Shown here one piece after another: positions 17,632 to 26,325 of a stretch of 64,000 nt of DNA. Below the pieces are notes generated by a model. The model searched no databases and had not been told where the DNA came from. It was given only the letters and a program-made list of their open reading frames with translations. Location: NCBI RefSeq assembly GCF_012034385.1, contig NZ_JAAVJB010000005.1, positions 1-64,000 on the forward strand. Direction: 5' to 3'. Numbering within the stretch: position 1 is the stretch's first letter; the number at the start of each line of letters is the position of its first letter. Both the position numbers and the translations under genes were made by a program. The stretch comes from Streptomyces spiramenti. GTDB lineage: Bacteria > Actinomycetota > Actinomycetes > Streptomycetales > Streptomycetaceae.

Positions 17632-18291
17632 GTGACCACCCCGAACCCCACCGAAGCCGCGCTCCGCCCCGCCGTCGGTGTGCTCGCCCTCCAGGGCGAC
17701 GTACGTGAGCACCTGGCGGCGCTCACCGCCGTCGGCGCACGGGCCACCACCGTTCGCCGCCCCGAGGAGCTGGCCGCGGTCGACGGTCTGGTGATCCCCG
17801 GCGGGGAGTCGACCACGATCTCCAAGCTCGCGGTCGCCTTCGGTCTCATGCAGCCGCTGCGCGCCCGCGTGCGTGCCGGGATGCCCGTCTACGGGTCCTG
17901 CGCCGGGATGATCATGCTGGCCGACGGCATCCTCGACCCGCGATCCGGCCAGGAGACGGTGGGGGGCATCGAGATGGTCGTGCGGCGCAACGCCTTCGGG
18001 CGTCAGAACGAGTCCTTCGAGGCGAGCCTCCCGGTCGCCGGGATCGAGGGCGGCCCGGTGCACGGTGTCTTCATCCGCGCTCCCTGGGTCGAGTCGGTCG
18101 GCGACGGCGCCGAGGTGCTGGCGAGGTACGAGGGCCACCCCGTGGCCGTGCGGCAGGGGCCGCTGCTGGCGACGGCGTTCCACCCGGAGCTGACCGGGGA
18201 CACCCGGGTGCACCGGCTCTTCACCGACATGGTGGCGCTCACCACCGGAGCGCCGGACGTCGCGGGCGAGGCCGCGGGGGCCGGGCGGTAG
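17632..18291 (+). CDS. pdxT: Pyridoxal 5'-phosphate synthase, glutaminase subunit PdxT
   Basis: 219 aa class I amidotransferase that delivers ammonia to PdxS. PGGES (56-60), nucleophile C90 in YGSCAGMI, and the His/Glu pair in FHPEL complete the triad. GAAAGG lies six bases before the GTG. The last 20 residues are an Ala/Gly-rich tail. Confidence 0.95.
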   Translation: MTTPNPTEAALRPAVGVLALQGDVREHLAALTAVGARATTVRRPEELAAVDGLVIPGGESTTISKLAVAFGLMQPLRARVRAGMPVYGSCAGMIMLADGILDPRSGQETVGGIEMVVRRNAFGRQNESFEASLPVAGIEGGPVHGVFIRAPWVESVGDGAEVLARYEGHPVAVRQGPLLATAFHPELTGDTRVHRLFTDMVALTTGAPDVAGEAAGAGR

Positions 18292-18335
18292 GATTCCGGT
18301 CCCGGTACTGTTGGTGACTGTGAAGGAGCGAGGCT

Positions 18336-19088
18336 GTGTCCGGCCACTCTAAGTGGGCAACCACAAAGCACAAGAAGGCCGTGATCGATGCCAAGCGCGG
18401 CAAGCTCTTCGCCAAGCTGATCAAGAACATCGAGGTCGCGGCGCGCACCGGCGGGGCCGACCCCGACGGTAACCCGACGCTCTTCGACGCCATCCAGAAG
18501 GCGAAGAAGAGCTCGGTGCCCAACAAGAACATCGACTCCGCCGTGAAGCGCGGCGCGGGGATCGAGGCCGGCGGCGCCGACTACGAGACGATCATGTACG
18601 AGGGCTACGGCCCCAACGGTGTGGCCGTCCTCATCGAGTGCCTCACCGACAACCGGAACCGCGCCGCCTCCGACGTACGGGTCGCGATGACCCGCAACGG
18701 CGGCTCGATGGCCGACCCCGGTTCCGTCTCCTACCTCTTCAACCGCAAGGGCGTCGTCATCGTGCCCAAGAGCGGGCTGAGCGAGGACGAGGTCCTCGGT
18801 GCGGTCCTCGAAGCCGGCGTCGAGGAGGTCAACGACATCGGTGAGTCCTTCGAGGTGCTCAGTGAGGCCGGCGACCTCGTCGCGGTGCGCACCGCCCTGC
18901 AGGAGGCGGGTATCGACTACGACTCCGCCGAGGCGAACTTCGTCCCCACCATGCAGGTGGAGCTCGACGAGGACGGCGCGCGCAAGATCTTCAAGCTCGT
19001 CGACGCGCTGGAGGACAGCGACGACGTGCAGAACGTCTTCGCCAACTTCGACGTCTCCGACGAGGTCATGGAGAAGGTCGAGGCCTGA
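18336..19088 (+). CDS. YebC/PmpR-family transcription/translation factor
   Basis: 250 aa. Starts [20 protein letters not shown], the hallmark N-terminus, and keeps [20 protein letters not shown]. YebC proteins bind DNA as regulators or help ribosomes through proline stretches; members next to ruvC are the canonical type. AAGGAG precedes the GTG. A long imperfect hairpin follows, so ruvC is not simply its operon partner. Confidence 0.93.
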   Translation: MSGHSKWATTKHKKAVIDAKRGKLFAKLIKNIEVAARTGGADPDGNPTLFDAIQKAKKSSVPNKNIDSAVKRGAGIEAGGADYETIMYEGYGPNGVAVLIECLTDNRNRAASDVRVAMTRNGGSMADPGSVSYLFNRKGVVIVPKSGLSEDEVLGAVLEAGVEEVNDIGESFEVLSEAGDLVAVRTALQEAGIDYDSAEANFVPTMQVELDEDGARKIFKLVDALEDSDDVQNVFANFDVSDEVMEKVEA

Positions 19089-19112
19089 CCGGCAGGCGTC
19101 ATCCGCGGACCA

Positions 19113-19156
19113 CGGGCGGCACGCCCGGCGCCCTCACAGGCGTCGGGGGCCGCCCG
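19113..19156 (+). terminator. Long hairpin after yebC
   Basis: CGGGCGGC (19113-19120) pairs with GCCGCCCG (19149-19156) and an inner nine-base stem pairs with one G-U. It starts 24 bases after the yebC stop. Confidence 0.65.
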
Positions 19157-19270
19157 TCCGCGCGTTCCGGGGCGGGACGCCCCGCCCCGGGCGGGACACG
19201 GGCGGGCCGCTGGCCCGCGCTGTCGGTGGCGGCCGGTAGCCTGCTCGAAGTGCGGAGACGAGGAGGCGCG

Positions 19271-19819
19271 TTGCGAGTTCTGGGGGTCGATCCCGGGCTG
19301 ACCAGGTGCGGGGTCGGAGTCGTGGAGGGCGAGGCCGGTCGTCCGCTGCGGATGGTCGCGGTCGGAACGCTCCGCACGCCCGTCGAGGCGGAGGTCCCGG
19401 AGCGGCTCCGTCTCCTGGAGGTCGGCCTGGAGGAGTGGTTGGACACCCACCGGCCCGAACGCGTCGCCGTGGAACGGGTCTTCAGCCAGCACAACGTCCG
19501 CTCCGTCATGGGTACGGCCCAGGCCAGCGCCGTGGCGATGCTCTGCGCCGCCCGCCGCGACCTCCCGGTCGCGCTGCACACCCCGAGCGAGGTCAAGGCC
19601 GCCGTCACCGGCAGCGGTCGCGCCGAGAAGGCGCAGGTCGGCGCGATGGTGACCCGGCTGCTGCGCCTCACCGAGCTGCCCCGGCCCGCCGACGCCGCCG
19701 ACGCCCTCGCCCTCGCGATCTGCCACATCTGGCGTGCGCCCGCCCAGCAGCGCCTCGCCCGCGAGAGCCTCCGGTCGCGCACCGCCGCATCCCGTCTCCC
19801 GAAGGGCGCCCGTCCATGA
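19271..19819 (+). CDS. ruvC: Holliday junction resolvase RuvC
   Basis: 182 aa from the TTG, which is preceded by AGGAGG and gives [14 protein letters not shown], the usual N-terminus. An in-frame GTG at 19250 lies seven bases after TAGCCT and would be leaderless, adding seven residues; both starts are plausible. Catalytic acids: D in GVDPG, E in VERVF, and DAADALALA near the C-terminus. RuvC cleaves Holliday junctions with RuvAB, encoded directly downstream and overlapping (ATGA). No LexA box found upstream. Confidence 0.95.
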   Translation: MRVLGVDPGLTRCGVGVVEGEAGRPLRMVAVGTLRTPVEAEVPERLRLLEVGLEEWLDTHRPERVAVERVFSQHNVRSVMGTAQASAVAMLCAARRDLPVALHTPSEVKAAVTGSGRAEKAQVGAMVTRLLRLTELPRPADAADALALAICHIWRAPAQQRLARESLRSRTAASRLPKGARP

Positions 19820-20439
19820 TCGCCTCCATCCAGGGCACCGTCGCCGCCCTCACGCCCGACGCGGCCGTCATCGAGGTCGGCGGGTTCGGCGTGAGCGTCC
19901 AGTGCGGACCGGGGACCCTCGCCACCCTGCGTGCCGGCGAGGCCGCCCGCCTCGCGACCTCGCTCGTCGTGCGCGAGGAGTCGCTGACGCTCTACGGCTT
20001 CGTCGACGACGACGAGCGGCAGACCTTCGAACTCCTCCAGACCGCCAGCGGCGTCGGACCCCGGCTCGCCCAGGCGATGCTCGCGGTCCACACCCCGGAC
20101 GTCCTGCGCGCCGCCGTCGCCACCGGCGACGAGAAGGCGCTCACCGCCGTCCCCGGCATCGGCAAGAAGGGCGCGCAGAAACTCCTGCTGGAGCTCAAGG
20201 ACCGGCTCGGCGCGCCCACCGGCGGCCCTGTCCGCGCCCCGGCTGCCGCCCGCGGCCCGTCGCCCTGGCAGGACCAGTTGCACGGTGCGCTCGTCGGTCT
20301 GGGCTACGCCCCGCGGGAGGCGGAGGAAGCGGTCGTCTCCGTCACCCCCCGCGCGGAGGCCGAGCAGGCCGAGGGCAGGACGCCGGAGACCGGCGCGCTG
20401 CTCCGCGCCGCCCTGCAGTCGCTGGGCCGTCCCCGCTGA
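19816..20439 (+). CDS. ruvA: Holliday junction helicase subunit RuvA
   Basis: 207 aa. The N-terminal OB domain begins [15 protein letters not shown]; the middle helix-hairpin-helix blocks are [13 protein letters not shown] and [20 protein letters not shown]; after an Ala/Pro linker the C-terminal domain III (about 155-207) contacts RuvB. RuvA tetramers hold the four-way junction. Start overlaps the ruvC stop. Confidence 0.95.
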   Translation: MIASIQGTVAALTPDAAVIEVGGFGVSVQCGPGTLATLRAGEAARLATSLVVREESLTLYGFVDDDERQTFELLQTASGVGPRLAQAMLAVHTPDVLRAAVATGDEKALTAVPGIGKKGAQKLLLELKDRLGAPTGGPVRAPAAARGPSPWQDQLHGALVGLGYAPREAEEAVVSVTPRAEAEQAEGRTPETGALLRAALQSLGRPR

Positions 20440-20518
20440 CCGGGCGGCCGAACCCGCCGACCGGTACCACCAGCCCGGGCCCGAGCCCCTCCCCGTCGCC
20501 GAACCCCGAGGAATCCCG

Positions 20519-20572
20519 ATGACCCCCATCGCCCCGCCGACCACCCGCGACAGCCGGGGGGCCCGGGCATGA
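20519..20572 (+). CDS. Possible 17-codon leader ORF coupled to ruvB
   Basis: ATG with GAGGAATCCC upstream, 17 codons ([17 protein letters not shown]), and a TGA that overlaps the ruvB ATG (ATGA). It fills most of the ruvA-ruvB gap. ruvB has no clear site of its own (GGGGGGCCCGGGC precedes it), so ribosomes ending this frame may start ruvB. Coding status unproven. Confidence 0.35.
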   Translation: MTPIAPPTTRDSRGARA

Positions 20573-21615
20573 GCGTGGAACCCGGTGGGGAGCGGTTGGT
20601 GGACTACGACGCCGACAGCGAGGACCGCGCGGTCGAGGCAGCGCTGCGTCCCCGGCAGCTGGGCGAGTTCATCGGGCAGGAACGCGTCCGGGAGCAGCTG
20701 GACCTGGTGCTGCGCGCCGCCCGCGAGCGGGGGGCCACCGCCGACCACGTGCTGCTCTCCGGCGCGCCCGGCCTGGGCAAGACCACTCTCTCGATGATCA
20801 TCGCCGCCGAGATGGGCGCCCCGATCCGGATCACCTCCGGGCCTGCGATCCAGCACGCGGGCGACCTCGCGTCCATCCTCTCCTCGCTCCAGGAGGGCGA
20901 GGTGCTCTTCCTCGACGAGATACACCGCATGTCGCGGCCCGCCGAGGAGATGCTCTACATCGCGATGGAGGACTTCCGGGTCGACGTCATCGTGGGCAAG
21001 GGGCCGGGGGCCACCGCGATCCCGCTGGAGCTGCCGCCCTTCACCCTGGTCGGCGCCACCACACGGGCGGGGCTGCTGCCGCCGCCGCTGCGCGACCGGT
21101 TCGGGTTCACCGCGCACATGGAGTTCTACGCCCCGGCCGAGCTCGAACGGGTCGTGCACCGCTCCGCCGGGCTCCTCGACGTCGAGGTGGACCCCGCGGG
21201 AGCCGCCGAGATCGCCGGCCGCTCGCGCGGTACGCCCCGGATCGCGAACCGGCTGCTGCGCCGGGTCCGCGACTACGCGCAGGTCAAGGCGGACGGTTCC
21301 ATCGACCGGGAGACCGCCTCGCGCGCTCTGGAGGTGTACGAGGTCGACGAACGCGGGCTGGACCGACTGGACCGCGCGGTCCTGGAGGCACTGCTGAAGC
21401 TGTTCGGCGGTGGGCCGGTCGGGCTGTCGACGCTCGCCGTGGCGGTGGGGGAGGAGCGGGAGACGGTCGAGGAGGTCGCCGAGCCCTTCCTCGTCCGGGA
21501 GGGGCTGCTCGCGAGGACCCCGCGGGGCCGGGTCGCCACCCCCGCGGCATGGGCCCATCTGGGTCTGACGCCCCCCGCGCAGCAGGCCGGACAGCCCGGC
21601 CTCTTCGGGGGCTGA
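20569..21615 (+). CDS. ruvB: Holliday junction branch-migration ATPase RuvB
   Basis: 348 aa AAA+ motor. Walker A GAPGLGKT (65-72), Walker B in [10 protein letters not shown], sensor region [19 protein letters not shown], arginine finger zone in [19 protein letters not shown], and a C-terminal winged helix. It forms hexamers that pump DNA through the RuvA-held junction. The N-terminus ([20 protein letters not shown]) is acidic and variable, as in other streptomycetes. Confidence 0.96.
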   Translation: MSVEPGGERLVDYDADSEDRAVEAALRPRQLGEFIGQERVREQLDLVLRAARERGATADHVLLSGAPGLGKTTLSMIIAAEMGAPIRITSGPAIQHAGDLASILSSLQEGEVLFLDEIHRMSRPAEEMLYIAMEDFRVDVIVGKGPGATAIPLELPPFTLVGATTRAGLLPPPLRDRFGFTAHMEFYAPAELERVVHRSAGLLDVEVDPAGAAEIAGRSRGTPRIANRLLRRVRDYAQVKADGSIDRETASRALEVYEVDERGLDRLDRAVLEALLKLFGGGPVGLSTLAVAVGEERETVEEVAEPFLVREGLLARTPRGRVATPAAWAHLGLTPPAQQAGQPGLFGG

Positions 21616-21749
21616 CCAGGCGGGCCCGCGTCTCCGGGGCGGTGGTGCACGGCGGGGTCGGGAACGCCCCGGGAGGTCGCGGTCCGGCGACTTCCCGGCC
21701 TCGGTGGTAACGGATCGCCTCTCGGGAACCCCGTGGTGTGTCCGCGACG

Positions 21750-21779
21750 TTGTTCCCCTGGTGAAGCCTCGCTTAGACT
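21750..21779 (+). promoter_or_regulatory. Promoter of the yajC-secDF unit
   Basis: TTGTTC (21750-21755) and TAGACT (21774-21779) with an 18-base spacer, about 70 bases before the yajC start. Confidence 0.5.
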
Positions 21780-21856
21780 GCGCCGACGCCACCCCCGACG
21801 AGTGGCGATCCCACCCCAGACCAGGTCGAACGCTCGACGCTCGGCCGCGCTAAGGA

Positions 21857-22396
21857 ATGTCCTCCGCCGTGGAACTTCTTCTTCCGTTCATCCTGCTCAT
21901 CGGTGTCATGCTTCTCATGACCCGATCGGCCAAGAACAAGCAGCGCCAGGCTATGGAGATGCGCAATTCCATGGAACCCGGCACCGGTGTCCGCACGATC
22001 GGCGGCCTCTACGCCATGGTCGTCGAGGTCCGCGAGGACGCGGTCCTGCTGGAGTCCGAGGACGGCTCGCAGCTGCTGTTCGCCAAGAACGCCATCGGCG
22101 CGGTGCTGGAGCCCGAGGAGTACGAGCGCATCCTCAGTGGTGACGACGGCTACGACGCCGAGGACGCCCCGGTGGTTCCGGACGACGCCTCCTCGCTGAC
22201 CGGTACCGACGACGAGCGCGACGCCGAGGAGCGCCGTATCGGCCTCGACAAGGACGGGGACGCCGAGGGCACCACCAAGCCCGAGGCCACCACCGAGCCC
22301 GAGGGCACCGACTCGCCGGACGCCCCGTCCACCGGGACCGAGGACACCGAATCCAAGGGCTCCTCGCGCGACGGCGAGAACGGGTCCAAGCCCTGA
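21857..22396 (+). CDS. yajC: Preprotein translocase accessory subunit YajC
   Basis: 179 aa. One N-terminal span (about 6-22, ELLLPFILLIGVMLLMTRSA), the cytosolic YajC core with GTGVRTIGGLYA and LLFAKNAIGAVL, then a long acidic Thr/Glu/Asp tail (about 95-179) without predicted fold, roughly doubling the core. YajC associates with SecDF at the Sec translocon. The ATG touches its AAGGA; a GTG at 21869 (spacing 12) is an alternative start. Confidence 0.9.
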   Translation: MSSAVELLLPFILLIGVMLLMTRSAKNKQRQAMEMRNSMEPGTGVRTIGGLYAMVVEVREDAVLLESEDGSQLLFAKNAIGAVLEPEEYERILSGDDGYDAEDAPVVPDDASSLTGTDDERDAEERRIGLDKDGDAEGTTKPEATTEPEGTDSPDAPSTGTEDTESKGSSRDGENGSKP

Positions 22397-22401
22397 CCGC
22401 A

Positions 22402-22433
22402 CACTGACGCCGGCTCGCGGGCCGGCGTCAGTG
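22402..22433 (+). terminator. 13-bp hairpin between yajC and secD
   Basis: The arms 22402-22414 and 22421-22433 are exact complements with loop TCGCGG, five bases after the yajC stop. secD probably depends on readthrough or on its own promoter. Confidence 0.65.
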
Positions 22434-22513
22434 CCGTAGGTCGTGCCCATTCATCCCGTGAACCGTGCCGCCACCACCGGGCGCGGTGCCGTTGGACAGA
22501 GAGAGACGAAAAG

Positions 22514-24340
22514 GTGGCTGGACCCAACCAGGGCCTCAGGTCTTCCCAGAAGAAGGAATTCAGGTCCACGCAGGCCAAGCCCGGCCGCGCGCTCCTCCTG
22601 ATCCTGCTGCTCGCCGTGATGCTCACCGGCGGCATGCTGCTCTCCGGGGAGAAGTCCCCCCGGCTGGGGATCGACCTCGCAGGTGGTACGAGCATCACAC
22701 TCACCGCCACGTCCGACGCCCGCAACGAGGGGGCGGTCAACTCGACCAACCTCAACACCGCGGTGGACATCATCGAGCGCCGTGTCAACGGCCTCGGTGT
22801 CTCCGAGGTGGAGGTGCAGGCGCAGGGCGACCGCAACATCATCATCAACATCCCCCAGGGCACGGACGAGCAGCAGGCGCGCGAGCAGGTCGGCACGACC
22901 GCGCAGCTCGGTTTCCGTCCCGTCCTGGACGCCCAGATGGTGGGCCAGCCCGGCGAGGAAGTCCCCGAGGGGGAGGAGCCGCCGGCGGAGGAGGAGGCCG
23001 AGACCGAGGAGGGTGCGGACGCGCCGTCGGACGACGCCGAGGGCGAGGACTCCGAGGAGGGCACGGAGGGCGACGGCACCGAGTCCAGTGACAACAGCCT
23101 CCCCGAGCTCTCCGCTCCCGGGGCCGTCACCGGCGCGACCCAGGCCGCCTTCCGGACCCAGGACGACTCCACCGAGGAGCCCGGCACCGAGGAGGGCGAG
23201 GCCCCCGAGGACGACGCTCTTCAGCCCGGTGGCCTCGGTGCCCAGCTCACCGAGCTGGACTGCTCCACCCTCGAAGCCCGGTTGGCGAGCAGCAACGAGA
23301 ACTCGGCCGCGGGTGACGACGAGGCCATCGTGGCCTGCGACGCCGACGGCATGGTGAAGTACGAGCTCGGCCCGGTCGCCGTCCCCGGCACCGACGTCAG
23401 CTCCGCGGACTCGATCTACGACAACCAGTCCGGGCAGGGCTGGATCGTCAACATGGAGTTCAACTCCGCGGGTGCGACCAAGTTCGCCAACATCACCAAC
23501 GAGCTGCGCACCCAGATGCAGCCGCGCAACCAGTTCGCCATCACGCTGGACGGCGAGGTCGTCTCGGCGCCCCGCGTCAGCGAGCGGCTCGCGGGCGGCT
23601 CGGCGACGATCTCCGGCACCTTCGACGAGGAGTCGGCCGGTGAGCTCGCCAACATCCTGAAGTTCGGCGCCCTGCCGATCAGCTTCGAGGAGGGCAACTA
23701 CAGCACCATCTCCGCGTCGCTCGGTGGTGACCAGCTCAAGGCGGGTCTGATCGCCGGCGGCATCGGTCTGCTGCTGGTCTTCGGGTACCTGCTCTACTAC
23801 TACCGCGCGCTCTCCCTGGTGGCGATCTTCAGCCTCGCCGCCATGGCCTACCTGACGTACGTGATCATGACGTTGCTGGGCCCGGCCATCGGCTTCGCGA
23901 TGAGCCTGCCCGCGATCTGCGGTGCGATCGTCGCGATCGGCATCACGGCGGACTCGTTCATCATCTACTTCGAGCGCATCCGCGACGAGGTACGTGAGGG
24001 ACGGCCGGTCCGCGCCGCCATCGAGCGGGCGTGGCCCCGGGCGCGCCGCACCATCGTCATCTCCGACGTGGTGTCCTTCCTCGCCGCGATCGTGCTCTTC
24101 CTTGTCTCCGTCGGTTCGGTGCAGGGCTTCGCCTTCGTGCTCGGTCTGACCACGGCGCTGGACCTGATCATCGTGTTCCTGCTCACGAAGCCGCTGGTCA
24201 CGCTCGCCGCGCGTCGCCCGTTCTTCGCCAAGGGGCACAAGTGGTCCGGGCTCGACCCCAAGCGGTTGGGCGCACGTCCGCCGATCCGGCGCTCCATGAG
24301 CCGCCCCACCACCGTTCCCGCCGAACCGAAGGAGGCGTGA
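22514..24340 (+). CDS. secD: Protein translocase subunit SecD
   Basis: 608 aa RND-type membrane protein that with SecF uses the proton gradient to pull exported proteins outward. First span about 25-44, then the large extracytoplasmic P1 domain starting with LGIDLAGGTSITL, and five C-terminal spans including the RND block AIVAIGITADSFIIYFERIRDEV. Residues about 147-237 are an inserted acidic low-complexity stretch rich in Glu/Asp/Pro, far from the fold. GTG with GAAAAGG upstream. secF follows one base later. Confidence 0.95.
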   Translation: MAGPNQGLRSSQKKEFRSTQAKPGRALLLILLLAVMLTGGMLLSGEKSPRLGIDLAGGTSITLTATSDARNEGAVNSTNLNTAVDIIERRVNGLGVSEVEVQAQGDRNIIINIPQGTDEQQAREQVGTTAQLGFRPVLDAQMVGQPGEEVPEGEEPPAEEEAETEEGADAPSDDAEGEDSEEGTEGDGTESSDNSLPELSAPGAVTGATQAAFRTQDDSTEEPGTEEGEAPEDDALQPGGLGAQLTELDCSTLEARLASSNENSAAGDDEAIVACDADGMVKYELGPVAVPGTDVSSADSIYDNQSGQGWIVNMEFNSAGATKFANITNELRTQMQPRNQFAITLDGEVVSAPRVSERLAGGSATISGTFDEESAGELANILKFGALPISFEEGNYSTISASLGGDQLKAGLIAGGIGLLLVFGYLLYYYRALSLVAIFSLAAMAYLTYVIMTLLGPAIGFAMSLPAICGAIVAIGITADSFIIYFERIRDEVREGRPVRAAIERAWPRARRTIVISDVVSFLAAIVLFLVSVGSVQGFAFVLGLTTALDLIIVFLLTKPLVTLAARRPFFAKGHKWSGLDPKRLGARPPIRRSMSRPTTVPAEPKEA

Positions 24341-24341
24341 G

Positions 24342-25505
24342 ATGGCACGGCTGAGCACGCTCGGCGCCAGGCTGTACCGCGGCGAGACCGCCTATGACTT
24401 CGTCGGCAAGCGGAAGTTCTGGTACGCCATCTCCGTCCTGCTCGTCATCGTCTCCCTGACCGGACTCGGGGTGCGCGGACTCTTCCTCGGGGTGGAGTTC
24501 CAGGGCGGCGCCGTCTACAACACCCCGGACAGCAGTTCGCTGACGGTGGAGGAAGCCCGGGACGTCGTCCGCGAGACCGTCGCTCAGGAAGCGCGGGTGC
24601 AGACCGTCGGCGACGGCGGGGCGCTGCGCATCCAGGTGACCGACCTGGAGACCGAGCAGTCGGACGTGACGCGCGCCGCGATCGCCGAGGCCGCCGGTGT
24701 CCCGGTCGAGGAGGTGGACGCGGAGCTGGTCGGCCCCAGCTGGGGCGAGCAGATGACCGAGAAGGCCTTCCAGGGCATGATCATCTTCATGCTCCTGGTC
24801 TGCGTCTACCTGGCCATCACCTTCGAGTGGCGCATGTCGTTGGCGGCGATGGTCGCCTTGCTCTTCGACCTGATCGTCACCATCGGGGTCTACGCGCTGG
24901 CGGGATTCGAGGTGACGCCGGGCACGGTGGTCGGGTTGCTGACGATTCTCAGCTACTCGATCTACGACACTGTGGTCGTCTTCGACAAGGCGCAGGAAAA
25001 GACGGCCGACCTGGAGAAACAGAGCAGGTTCACCTACGGGGAACTCAGCAACCAGGCCGTCAACGCCACCATCGTCCGGTCGATGAACACCTCCATCACC
25101 GGCGCCCTGCCGGTGGCGGCGCTGCTGTTCATCGGCACCGGTCTGCTGGGCGGCGGCATGCTCAAGGACATTGCGTTGCCGCTGCTGGTCGGCCTGATCG
25201 CGGGCACCTACTCCTCGCTCTTCATCGCCGTCCCCGTGGTGGTGGACTTCAAGCTCCGTGACCCCGCCATCCGCTCGCACGAGCGCAAGGTGCTGGCCAA
25301 GCGCGCGGAGCGCGGCGGCAGCGCGCCGTCGCCCGCCGCCGGCCAGCCCTCGACCGGACTGCCTGGGCAGGGCGGCGAGGCCATGACGGAGGAGGAGTCC
25401 GAGGCCGCGGCGCACGCCGCCGCCACCGGACAGGTCACCGTCGAGCGTCGCCAACCGGTCTCGCGCGGCCGGAACCGGGGTCGCCCCTCGGGCAAGCGCC
25501 GATGA
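24342..25505 (+). CDS. secF: Protein translocase subunit SecF
   Basis: 387 aa partner of SecD. First span about 27-47, P1-like loop with FLGVEFQGGAVYN, and the RND block SYSIYDTVVVFDKAQE followed by TIVRSMNTSITGALPV. About 80 C-terminal residues are a basic Pro/Gly-rich tail ending [13 protein letters not shown], which may contact ribosomes or acidic phospholipids. GGAGGCG precedes the ATG; the stop overlaps the apt start. Confidence 0.95.
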   Translation: MARLSTLGARLYRGETAYDFVGKRKFWYAISVLLVIVSLTGLGVRGLFLGVEFQGGAVYNTPDSSSLTVEEARDVVRETVAQEARVQTVGDGGALRIQVTDLETEQSDVTRAAIAEAAGVPVEEVDAELVGPSWGEQMTEKAFQGMIIFMLLVCVYLAITFEWRMSLAAMVALLFDLIVTIGVYALAGFEVTPGTVVGLLTILSYSIYDTVVVFDKAQEKTADLEKQSRFTYGELSNQAVNATIVRSMNTSITGALPVAALLFIGTGLLGGGMLKDIALPLLVGLIAGTYSSLFIAVPVVVDFKLRDPAIRSHERKVLAKRAERGGSAPSPAAGQPSTGLPGQGGEAMTEEESEAAAHAAATGQVTVERRQPVSRGRNRGRPSGKRR

Positions 25506-26071
25506 GCGGGGTGGAGACAGCGGCGCCGCTCGCCGGCGGCGACCGTGAGCTGCTCCTCAACGCCATCCGCGACGTCGCGGACCACCCCCGGGCGGGTGTG
25601 GTGTTCAAGGACATCACCCCGCTGCTCGCCGATCCCCACGCCTTCTCGGTCCTCACCGACGCGCTGGCCGCCGCGGTCACGCGGCAGGGTGCCACCGCCG
25701 TCGCCGGGCTGGAGGCGCGCGGGTTCATCCTCGCCGCCCCGGCCGCGCTGCGCGCCGGCGTCGGCTTCGTCCCGGTCCGCAAGGCCGGGAAGCTGCCCGG
25801 CGAGACGATGGGGGAGAGGTACGAGCTGGAGTACGGCACGGCCGAGGTGGAACTGCACACCGACGCCGTGGGCCCCGGGGACCGGGTGCTGGTCATCGAC
25901 GACGTGCTCGCCACCGGCGGTACCGCCGAGGCGTCGGTCCGGCTGATCCGCCGCACCGGAGCCGAGGTCGTCGGAGTGACGGTCCTGCTGGAGCTGGGGT
26001 TCCTCGGCGGTCGCGAGCGGCTGCTGTCGGCCCTGGACGGGACTCCGCTGGAGTCGCTGATCACCGTGTGA
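25502..26071 (+). CDS. apt: Adenine phosphoribosyltransferase
   Basis: 189 aa type I phosphoribosyltransferase; salvages adenine to AMP with PRPP. Family blocks: [36 protein letters not shown] and the PRPP loop [16 protein letters not shown]. Coupled to secF by an ATGA overlap and followed by a terminator, so it ends the sec operon. Placement beside relA is the usual streptomycete order. Confidence 0.95.
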   Translation: MSGVETAAPLAGGDRELLLNAIRDVADHPRAGVVFKDITPLLADPHAFSVLTDALAAAVTRQGATAVAGLEARGFILAAPAALRAGVGFVPVRKAGKLPGETMGERYELEYGTAEVELHTDAVGPGDRVLVIDDVLATGGTAEASVRLIRRTGAEVVGVTVLLELGFLGGRERLLSALDGTPLESLITV

Positions 26072-26072
26072 G

Positions 26073-26098
26073 TCCGGTTCCGGCGCGCCGGAACCGGA
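26073..26098 (+). terminator. 11-bp hairpin after apt
   Basis: TCCGGTTCCGG and CCGGAACCGGA pair perfectly around CGCG, starting one base after the apt stop. It separates relA from the sec-apt operon. Confidence 0.75.
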
Positions 26099-26325
26099 GA
26101 GCCGTCTCGGGGGTCGGCCCGAGCGCCCCGGCTCCCGTCCCCGGCCCGGCGCCGCAGGAACGCCCGATTCCGGAACACCCCGCACACGTCCGGACACCCG
26201 GTGCGACGCCGTGCCCCGCCGGGTCGGCAACGGCCCCGGGGAAGCGCCCGGCCAGGCCCGTCGGACAGGCCGGGGGTCCCGCACGGTCGCTACCATGGCA
26301 GTCCGATCGTCTCCCGGGAGTGCAC

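Noticed and set aside
20285-20572. A 95-codon gene overlapping the end of ruvA
   Set aside because: Frame is Arg/Pro/Ser-rich and shadows ruvA; only its last 17 codons, with their own start site, are worth keeping as a leader ORF.
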